The notes below the pieces were generated by a model that made no database searches, had not been told where the DNA came from, and saw only the letters and a list, made by a program, of their open reading frames with translations. A DNA stretch of 30,280 nt. It comes from Caldilineae bacterium (GTDB lineage: Bacteria > Chloroflexota > Anaerolineae > JAAEKA01). This document shows, one piece after another, positions 24,748-30,280 of the stretch. Within the stretch, counting starts at the first letter, position 1, and each line of letters begins with the position of its first letter. The stretch is from the NCBI GenBank assembly GCA_020634555.1, contig JACKBK010000039.1, positions 1 to 30,280 of the forward strand. The letters are read 5' to 3'. Position numbers and translations under genes: made by a program.

Positions 24748-24759
24748 CCGCCGAATCTG

Positions 24760-26229
24760 CTACGCCACGTATGTACTCGCGGTGACATCGCCGCCCTCGC
24801 CGGTCCAGTTGGTGTGGAAGAACTCGCCGCGCGGCCGGTCGACTCGCTCGTAGGTGTGGGCGCCGAAGTAGTCGCGCTGCGCCTGGGTCAGGTTGGCCGG
24901 CAGGCGCTCGCGCCGGTAGCCGTCGAAGAAAGCCAGAGCGCTGGACATAGCCGGGACGGGAATGCCCATCTCCACGGCCCGCGCGACGACTCGGCGCCAG
25001 CCGGCTTGCGCCGTTTCCACCGCATCGGTGAAGTAAGGCGCCAGCAGCAGGTTGCCCAGGCCAGGTTCCGCGTCGTAGGCATCCTTGATCTTCCCCAGGA
25101 AGACCGAGCGGATGATGCAGCCGCCGCGCCACATCAGCGCGATGCCGCCGTAGTTCAGGTTCCAGCCGTACTCCGCCGCCGCAGCCTGCATCAACATGTA
25201 GCCCTGGGCGTAGGAGATGATCTTCGAGGCGTAGACGGCCTCTTCCAGGTCGTCGATGAACGCGGCCTGATCGCCGGTGAAGGGTGACGCTTCCCCGCGC
25301 AGCACACCGGCCGCGGCGACTCGCTGTTCCTTCAGCGCTGACAAGCTGCGGGCGAACACCGCCTCGCCGATCAGCGTCAGGGGGATGCCCATGTTCAGCG
25401 CGCTCTCAGCGGTCCACTTGCCGGTACCCTTCTGGCCGGCCGCATCCAGGATCAGGTCCAGCACCGCGTTGCCGTCCTCGTCGCGGTAGGCCAGGATGTC
25501 GCGGGTGATCTCGATTAGATAGCTTTCCAGCTTGCCGCCGTTCCAGCGGTCGAACACCGCGCTCATCGCGTCGTTGTCCAGCCCCAGCCCTTCCTTGAGC
25601 AACTGATACGCCTCGGCGATGATCTGCATGTCGCCGTATTCGATCCCGTTGTGCACCATCTTGACAAAGTGGCCGGCTCCGTTCTCGCCCACCCAGTCAC
25701 AACAGGGCGCGCCGTTGGGATCGCCTTCTGGAACCTTGGCGGAGATACTTTGAAAGATGTCCTTGACGTGTTGCCATGCCTCCGGCGAGCCGCCGGGCAT
25801 GATGGACGGTCCGAAGCGCGCGCCCTCCTCGCCGCCGGAGACGCCGGTGCCGATGAAAAGCAACCCCTTCGACTCGAGATAGGCAGTGCGGCGAATCGAG
25901 TCCTCGTAGTTGGAGTTGCCGCCGTCGATGATGATGTCGCCCGGCTCCAGGTACGGCAGCAGCGTCTCGATGAAGGCGTCCACCGGCTTGCCGGCCTTGA
26001 CCATCAGCATGACCCGGCGCGGCCGCTTCAGCAGGCCAATCAGCTCTTCGATGGAGTGCGCCCCAACGACGTTGGTACCGGCGGCATTGTCAGCCAGAAA
26101 GTCGTCCACCTTCGACACGGTACGATTGTAGACGGCCACGGTAAAACCGTGGTCGTTCATGTTCAGCACCAGATTCTGGCCCATGACGGCCAGCCCGATA
26201 AGGCCGATATCGGCGATGGGATCTGTCAT
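24760..26229 (-). CDS. gnd: 6-phosphogluconate dehydrogenase, decarboxylating
   Basis: 489 residues. It oxidises 6-phosphogluconate to ribulose 5-phosphate and CO2 with NADP+ in the oxidative pentose phosphate pathway (family knowledge). The N-terminal Rossmann motif is GLIGLAVMGQNLVLNMNDHG, with NRT after beta-2 fitting NADP binding. VSGGEEGARFGPSIMPGG is the substrate loop. The catalytic pair is Lys190 and Glu197 in HFVKMVHNGIEYGDMQ, with the same +7 spacing as in the well-studied sheep enzyme. The C-terminal QRDYFGAHTYERVDRP and GEFFHTNW are intact. The length fits the long, homodimeric form. ATG 26229 has AAGGAAGG about 8 nt upstream. No zwf or other pentose phosphate gene is adjacent. 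Its leader holds a small inverted repeat (AGGAC/GTCCT, 26252-26266 region). Confidence 0.97.
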   Translation of the reverse strand: MTDPIADIGLIGLAVMGQNLVLNMNDHGFTVAVYNRTVSKVDDFLADNAAGTNVVGAHSIEELIGLLKRPRRVMLMVKAGKPVDAFIETLLPYLEPGDIIIDGGNSNYEDSIRRTAYLESKGLLFIGTGVSGGEEGARFGPSIMPGGSPEAWQHVKDIFQSISAKVPEGDPNGAPCCDWVGENGAGHFVKMVHNGIEYGDMQIIAEAYQLLKEGLGLDNDAMSAVFDRWNGGKLESYLIEITRDILAYRDEDGNAVLDLILDAAGQKGTGKWTAESALNMGIPLTLIGEAVFARSLSALKEQRVAAAGVLRGEASPFTGDQAAFIDDLEEAVYASKIISYAQGYMLMQAAAAEYGWNLNYGGIALMWRGGCIIRSVFLGKIKDAYDAEPGLGNLLLAPYFTDAVETAQAGWRRVVARAVEMGIPVPAMSSALAFFDGYRRERLPANLTQAQRDYFGAHTYERVDRPRGEFFHTNWTGEGGDVTASTYVA

Positions 26230-26646
26230 CGTGTTTCCTTCCTTTGTTTACAGGACTGACTGTCCTTGTTTTCGTTATGAAGTTGCTGTTGCCTTGGCCG
26301 CCTCTGTGCCGTATAGCCAGGACGATTAATCCCTGCAGAAGCGCACCGAACAACCTTGCCCCATTTTACACCAGACGAGGAATGGAGAAAACTAAGCCAC
26401 GGCTCGTTGGTGACGGGCCGCGGCTGTTTGCAGAACCGTTAGCATGAATTCGCCGACTTACGGTCAGAAAACCATACTGAATTCAGCAGAAACCAGGGTG
26501 TATAACCGGAAAGTAGACAGGATTTACAGGATCAACAGGATTCTTATCTCCTCTTGCGCGAAATCTTAAATCCTGTCAACCTTGTTAATCCTGTCCAAAC
26601 CGTTTCCCTGGAGTTCGACTGAACAGCAGTGAAATCTTGACGGACG
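26230..26646. other. Non-coding gap between the peptidase and gnd genes
   Basis: 417 bp without a credible gene. It contains the gnd leader with its ribosome site and a TAAAAT on the minus strand near 26357 that might be a -10 box without a good -35. It also has a 10-nt palindrome CTGAATTCAG (26477-26486) and the ACAGGAT-type inverted repeat listed separately. Confidence 0.45.
26516..26595. repeat. ACAGGAT-type inverted tandem repeat downstream of the peptidase gene
   Basis: The left arm holds three GACAGGATT/ACAGGATC units (26516-26542). The right arm holds AATCCTGTC units (26568-26595). They can pair over about 27 bp with a few mismatches. It lies about 50 bp beyond the stop of the minus-strand peptidase gene, where it could end transcription. 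Very similar GGATTTACAGGAT repeats are, from memory, common between genes in environmental bacteria. Confidence 0.6.
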
Positions 26647-28272
26647 TTATTTGGGATACACCCAGTCCGCGAAAAGCTGTTCCAGGTCGCAGCCACAATG
26701 TTTCTCGGCCAGCGCACGCAGCCCTTCAGTGGTGGCGATATTCCACGAGAAGGTCTGGTAATAGTCGCGCAGGAAAGCGTCGAACTCGTCCTGCCCCATC
26801 TGTTGCGCCAGTGCTTCGAAAAAGAGCGGGCCGCGGCCATAGACGATCGCGCCGTAGGTGCCAGGATACTCGCCGCCCTCTGAATACGCAGCCACCGGCA
26901 GGCCAACCGGAATCGCCTCGTCGTTGACACGGTCCCAGCGGCTCTCCAACGACTGATGGAACCCGTCATAGCCTTCCTCGCCGTACCGGTCCTGAAAGTA
27001 GAGCAGCGTGATGTACTGGGTCAACGCCTCGTCCAGCCACGGGTCGTCCAGTTGATCGTCGCCCACCACGTTGTAGAACCACTGATGCCCGACCTCGTGG
27101 GCGACCGTGGCCTCCAGGTACTGCTGGTACTGCCCATCGTAGATGCGGCTCGTCAGCGCCATGATGCCGGGGTACTCGACGCCCAGCGCGCTGGTGGCGG
27201 TGCTGACCAGATCCATCTCGGTATAGGGATAAGGCCCAACGTGATCCTCATAGCTGCGCATGGCCGCAGCGGCGATATCGAGCACCTCGCCCGAACCCCG
27301 TTGCAAACTACGTGGCGCATAGCTATTAATGGTAGTTTCACCGACCTGCTGGCTGACGACCTGATAGGCATCGCTGGCGGCCAGATAGAAGTCTCGGGCC
27401 GGGCCGGCTGCCACGGTCACAACCTGCTGGCCGTCCTTGCGGCTCTCATCCAGCGTGACGCCGCTGGCAACCAAAACCTGCTCGTCGGGCAACGTGATGC
27501 GAGTGAGATAGTAGCCGCTGTCGGCGTACACCACGTCACCCTCTGGCGGTGCGATCTCCACGTTCCACCCTTCGTCGTCGTAGACAGCAATCATTGGGTA
27601 AAAGTGGGCCAACGCCAGCACGTCGTCGAACGAGGCAAAGGTTCCATAGTTGCTGGTCTCAGGGTCGGTTGGCACGACGACATCGAAATCCATGGCGAGG
27701 ACGGCCTGCTGGCCCGGCTGCAGGGGTTCAGACAGCGGCACAGTCATCACACTGTCCTCAAGGCTGTAGATTGGCTCCACCGGCTGGCCGTTGACCGTTA
27801 GCCCGCTGACCGCGATCGATCCGCCCGTGAGGTTGGGGAACAACCGAAAGACAACGCTGTCCAGCGGGACATCCTCGGTGTTGGTGAAACGCACCTCCTC
27901 GCGGCCATGCACGGTTGTCATATCGTCGCTCAGCGCCACGTCCAGATGATAAACACTTGCGCCAGGTTGCTGCTCCAACACTGCCTGCTGGCCGGTCACG
28001 AGACCCGCGGCGAAGGGGCTGCGGTCGTCCCACGCTACCTCGAAAAGGGAGGAACCGGGCAACCCGGTCGATGGCGCAGCTGTCACGGCCGTGCTTGTAA
28101 CAACCGGCTTACCTGGTGAGTCCGTGGCTGCTGGCGTAGCAGTGGCAGCCGGAGCAGCCGTTGGTGGCACAACCGATGTGGCAGTAGTAAGAACACCGGT
28201 TGATGCGGATGGTTGGCAACCTGCCAATACCATGGAAATGATCAGTGCTGCCAAGAGAAACGTTGTTTTCAT
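26647..28272 (-). CDS. M1-like (gluzincin) metallopeptidase lipoprotein
   Basis: 541 residues from ATG 28272; a TTG seven codons earlier would spoil the lipoprotein signal. MKTTFLLAALIISMVLAGCQ ends in an LAGC lipobox, so the mature protein is lipid-anchored at Cys19. A Thr/Ala/Pro-rich linker (about 25-75) follows. Residues about 95-285 are the beta-rich N-terminal domain of M1 peptidases (YHLDVALSDDMTTVHGREEV). The catalytic domain has HEVGH (392-396) and Glu415 in WLDEALTQY, the HExxH-x18-E zinc signature with Glu393 as general base. A GAMEN-like position reads GVEYPGIMALTS, so the N-terminal-amine-binding Glu motif is altered; strict aminopeptidase activity is uncertain. The C-terminal helical part is short compared with full aminopeptidase N. 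It is probably extracytoplasmic peptide processing for nutrition. The gene stands alone. Confidence 0.92.
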   Translation of the reverse strand: MKTTFLLAALIISMVLAGCQPSASTGVLTTATSVVPPTAAPAATATPAATDSPGKPVVTSTAVTAAPSTGLPGSSLFEVAWDDRSPFAAGLVTGQQAVLEQQPGASVYHLDVALSDDMTTVHGREEVRFTNTEDVPLDSVVFRLFPNLTGGSIAVSGLTVNGQPVEPIYSLEDSVMTVPLSEPLQPGQQAVLAMDFDVVVPTDPETSNYGTFASFDDVLALAHFYPMIAVYDDEGWNVEIAPPEGDVVYADSGYYLTRITLPDEQVLVASGVTLDESRKDGQQVVTVAAGPARDFYLAASDAYQVVSQQVGETTINSYAPRSLQRGSGEVLDIAAAAMRSYEDHVGPYPYTEMDLVSTATSALGVEYPGIMALTSRIYDGQYQQYLEATVAHEVGHQWFYNVVGDDQLDDPWLDEALTQYITLLYFQDRYGEEGYDGFHQSLESRWDRVNDEAIPVGLPVAAYSEGGEYPGTYGAIVYGRGPLFFEALAQQMGQDEFDAFLRDYYQTFSWNIATTEGLRALAEKHCGCDLEQLFADWVYPK

Positions 28273-28344
28273 GTTGGTCTCGCTAGTTGACAAAGATTTT
28301 TGTTGGAGTGAATAGCTGGTTTCAGGGTGGTCCGCGCCTCCGTC

Positions 28345-28488
28345 GCCTGTGGTTGAAACCCACAGGCTAATATCGCCAAAGCCTGCTCAAAGCAGGCTGC
28401 CGAGTTCCGCTCCCGGCTATCCGCTCCGGGGCGCAAACAGCGAGATGCAAGCCCGCTGGGCTACGGAATCCGCAGGCCCGGAGGGCCT
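28345..28488. repeat. Cluster of short perfect palindromes (REP-like)
   Basis: Five hairpins lie in 144 bp: GCCTGTGG/CCACAGGC (28345-28367, 7-nt loop), AGCCTGCT/AGCAGGCT (28380-28398, 3-nt loop), CCCGG/CCGGG (28412-28430), AGCCC/GGGCT (28450-28462, 3-nt loop) and AGGCCC/GGGCCT (28474-28488, 3-nt loop). The density and tight loops resemble REP/BIME-like elements or a structured RNA. No RAYT transposase gene is present. Confidence 0.55.
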
Positions 28489-28590
28489 TTCACCTGGTAG
28501 CCTGATCCGTTTACGGTCGGGCGGCCCTCGCCAACCTGTTACCGGATTATTTTCTTAACTTTCATCATTCTCAGCCCCTTGGCTCGGCGC

Positions 28591-28620
28591 TTGCTCGTCA
28601 CCGCAGCCGTAGGCTATAAT
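28591..28620 (+). promoter_or_regulatory. Sigma-70-type promoter of murJ
   Basis: TTGCTC (28591-28596), an 18-nt spacer and a perfect TATAAT (28615-28620). A start point near 28627 would give a leader of about 94 nt to ATG 28721. Confidence 0.6.
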
Positions 28621-28720
28621 CACTTTCATCACAGATCGACCTCGCTCGCGGTTCAACGCCAATGGCAGACGCCCTTTCATTATCCGCGCTGGGGCGCGCT
28701 GATCTGTGATCCCTCACTCC

Positions 28721-30253
28721 ATGATTGCAACTCGCCGCCAGATTGCCCGCGCTGCCGGGCTGGTCTCCGTCCTCTTCGCCATCAGTCGCCTTCTGGGCCT
28801 GCTGCGAGAGATTGTGATCGGCGCGCAGTTCGGTACCGGCGCAACGCTGGATGCCTACCTGGCAGCCTTTCGCCTGCCAGACATGATCTTCTATCTGGTG
28901 GCCGGTGGAGCGCTGGCTTCGGCGTTCATTCCCACCTTCACCGCTGCCCTCGCCCGTTCGCAGGATGCCCGGCACCGCGCGGCCTGGAAGCTGGCCAGCA
29001 ACGTCGCCAATTTGATCCTGGTGGTCACGATCGTGCTGGCCATCGCAGCTGCCATCCTGGCCAAGCCGTTGGTCGAGCGGATCATCGCGCCCGGCTTCAG
29101 CCCTGCCACTGTCGATCTGACCGTCAGTCTGATGCGCATCATGCTGATCGGCCCGGTGATCTTTGGCCTGAGCGGGCTGGTGATGGGCATTCTCAACAGC
29201 TTCCAACACTTCCTGTCGCCCGCCCTCGCGCCTGTGATCTATAACCTGGCGATCATCGCCGCGGCGCTGTTCCTGGCGCCGACCATGGGTGTACGAGGAC
29301 TGACTATCGGCGTCGTAGCCGGGTCGTTGGGCCACCTGCTGGTGCAGGTTCCCGCCCTTTTACAGCGCAAGCCGCGCTATTTCGCCAACTTTGGCCTGGA
29401 TAACCCCGACGTGCGCGAGGTGCTGCGGCTGATGGGGCCGCGGGTGCTGGGATTGGCTGCCGTACAGCTCAACTTCCTGATCACCGCCAACCTGGCCTCG
29501 CGGCTGACCGAAGGCAGCATCTCGGCCATCAACTACGCCTGGCTGATGATGTTGCTGCCGCAGGGGATCATCGCGCAGGGTATCGCCACAGCGGTCTTCC
29601 CAACGCTATCGACCCTGGCCGCCCAGCGGCAGATCGACACACTGCGACGTACTCTCAACGCGGCGCTGCGCGCCATCCTCTGGCTGACGCTGCCGGCAGC
29701 AGCCGGGCTGCTTATCCTGCGCGTCCCGCTGATCCAGGTGCTGCTTGAGCGGGGCCAGTTCTCCGCCGAGTCGACCCGGCTGACCGCCTACGCGCTGGCC
29801 TTCTTCTCCATCGGACTGGTCGCGCACAGCGTGCTGGAGGTGATCACGCGCGCCTTCTACGCCCTGCACGACACCTGGACGCCGGTCAAGATCGGTTTAG
29901 CAGCCATGGTTGTCAACGCAGCGCTGGGCATTCTGCTCCTGGTTCCACTGGCGCAGGGGGGGCTGGCGCTGGCAAATACCACAGCCACCACGCTGGAAAC
30001 GCTGGCGCTGCTCTGGTTGATCCGTCCACGAATCGACGGTGTGGGCGGACGGCGGTTGGTCAACACGCTGGGCCGCAGCCTGGCCGCTACCCTGGTGATG
30101 TCCGCAGCGCTACTGCTCTTCACCAGCCGCGCAGGCGGCCTGTCACCGCTGGTCATCGCGGGCGCCGGCGTGCTGATCGGCGCTGCCGTCTACGGTGTGG
30201 CAGCCTTCGCGCTGGGCCGTGAGGAGCTCAGCCAGCTTCGCCGGACGAGTTGA
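28721..30253 (+). CDS. murJ: Lipid II flippase MurJ (MviN family)
   Basis: 510 residues. MurJ flips the peptidoglycan precursor lipid II across the cytoplasmic membrane (family knowledge). The whole protein is hydrophobic with about 14 predicted helices, matching the family. The N-terminal signature is present: SRLLGLLREIVIGAQFGTGA, then TLDAYLAAFRLPD and GGALASAFIPTFTAAL. Arg23, Arg29 and Asp44 align with residues essential in E. coli MurJ (R18, R24, D39). The double Arg that follows in E. coli (R52/R53) is replaced by Phe-Tyr, as is usual, I believe, in cyanobacterial and Chloroflexota-like relatives. The start ATG 28721 lacks a clear Shine-Dalgarno; a GTG five codons earlier is possible. 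The gene ends 27 bp before the window edge. Its presence argues for a peptidoglycan-containing wall. Confidence 0.95.
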   Translation: MIATRRQIARAAGLVSVLFAISRLLGLLREIVIGAQFGTGATLDAYLAAFRLPDMIFYLVAGGALASAFIPTFTAALARSQDARHRAAWKLASNVANLILVVTIVLAIAAAILAKPLVERIIAPGFSPATVDLTVSLMRIMLIGPVIFGLSGLVMGILNSFQHFLSPALAPVIYNLAIIAAALFLAPTMGVRGLTIGVVAGSLGHLLVQVPALLQRKPRYFANFGLDNPDVREVLRLMGPRVLGLAAVQLNFLITANLASRLTEGSISAINYAWLMMLLPQGIIAQGIATAVFPTLSTLAAQRQIDTLRRTLNAALRAILWLTLPAAAGLLILRVPLIQVLLERGQFSAESTRLTAYALAFFSIGLVAHSVLEVITRAFYALHDTWTPVKIGLAAMVVNAALGILLLVPLAQGGLALANTTATTLETLALLWLIRPRIDGVGGRRLVNTLGRSLAATLVMSAALLLFTSRAGGLSPLVIAGAGVLIGAAVYGVAAFALGREELSQLRRTS

Positions 30254-30280
30254 CCCATGATTGCTCGTAGGATAGGGCCT

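Larger units (their letters stand above)
28273..28720. other. Divergent non-coding region between the peptidase gene and murJ
   Basis: 448 bp without a credible gene. It contains the short peptidase leader, the palindrome cluster at 28345-28488 and the murJ promoter at 28591-28620, followed by a leader of about 94 nt. No tRNA-like fold was recognised. Confidence 0.5.

Noticed and set aside
28349..28558. 69-codon plus-strand frame in the palindrome cluster
   Set aside because: Its sequence comes from consecutive palindromes, with no ribosome site or motif.
30257..30280. Possible next gene starting with ATG ATT GCT CGT at 30257
   Set aside because: Only eight codons are visible before the edge and there is no ribosome site, so it cannot be supported.

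Overview
The window looks like a GC-rich chromosome segment of a free-living, probably Chloroflexota (Anaerolineae/Ardenticatenia-like) bacterium. This assignment is inference. It rests on the mix of a two-GAF NarL-type histidine kinase, a giant cyclase/ATPase/TPR/peptide-binding fusion, secreted RHS, DUF11, cohesin-like and dockerin-like proteins, TACAAT/TATAAT promoters with short leaders, and many intergenic palindromes. No rRNA, tRNA, CRISPR, integrase or transposase gene was seen.

Layout. 1-1868 (-) is the 5' part of a secreted P-domain protein that runs off the left edge. 1869-2581 is a 0.7 kb non-coding divergent region ending in a good promoter. 2582-4492 is an orphan sensor histidine kinase. 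4646-7266 holds 4-hydroxyphenylpyruvate dioxygenase, a flavin-reductase-like protein and a DinB-family protein; the gaps around the first two carry low-complexity inverted repeats. 7345-11218 encodes a roughly 1290-residue class III cyclase + AAA/STAND ATPase + TPR + family 5 solute-binding fusion, broken by one extra base near 10570. 11240-12507 is an MFS transporter broken by one missing T near 11790. 12628-13272 is a SAM methyltransferase.

13434-24747 is the accessory centrepiece. A 3015-residue exported RHS/YD protein has a beta-rich N-terminus, a DUF11 domain, an embedded dockerin-like EF-hand pair and a Cys-rich C-terminal tip. It is followed 42 bp later by an exported cohesin-like/FN3-like protein with a C-terminal membrane anchor. 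A 271 bp nested-palindrome (MITE-like) element comes next, then an exported cohesin-like protein with two degenerate dockerin-like repeats. Together these may form a calcium-dependent surface assembly, but this is a hypothesis from domains and adjacency.

24760-26229 (-) is 6-phosphogluconate dehydrogenase and 26647-28272 (-) is an M1-like lipoprotein metallopeptidase. A cluster of short palindromes (28345-28488) and a promoter precede murJ (28721-30253). Start codons were chosen by Shine-Dalgarno position, promoter overlap or signal-peptide fit; several lie inside the longest open frame.
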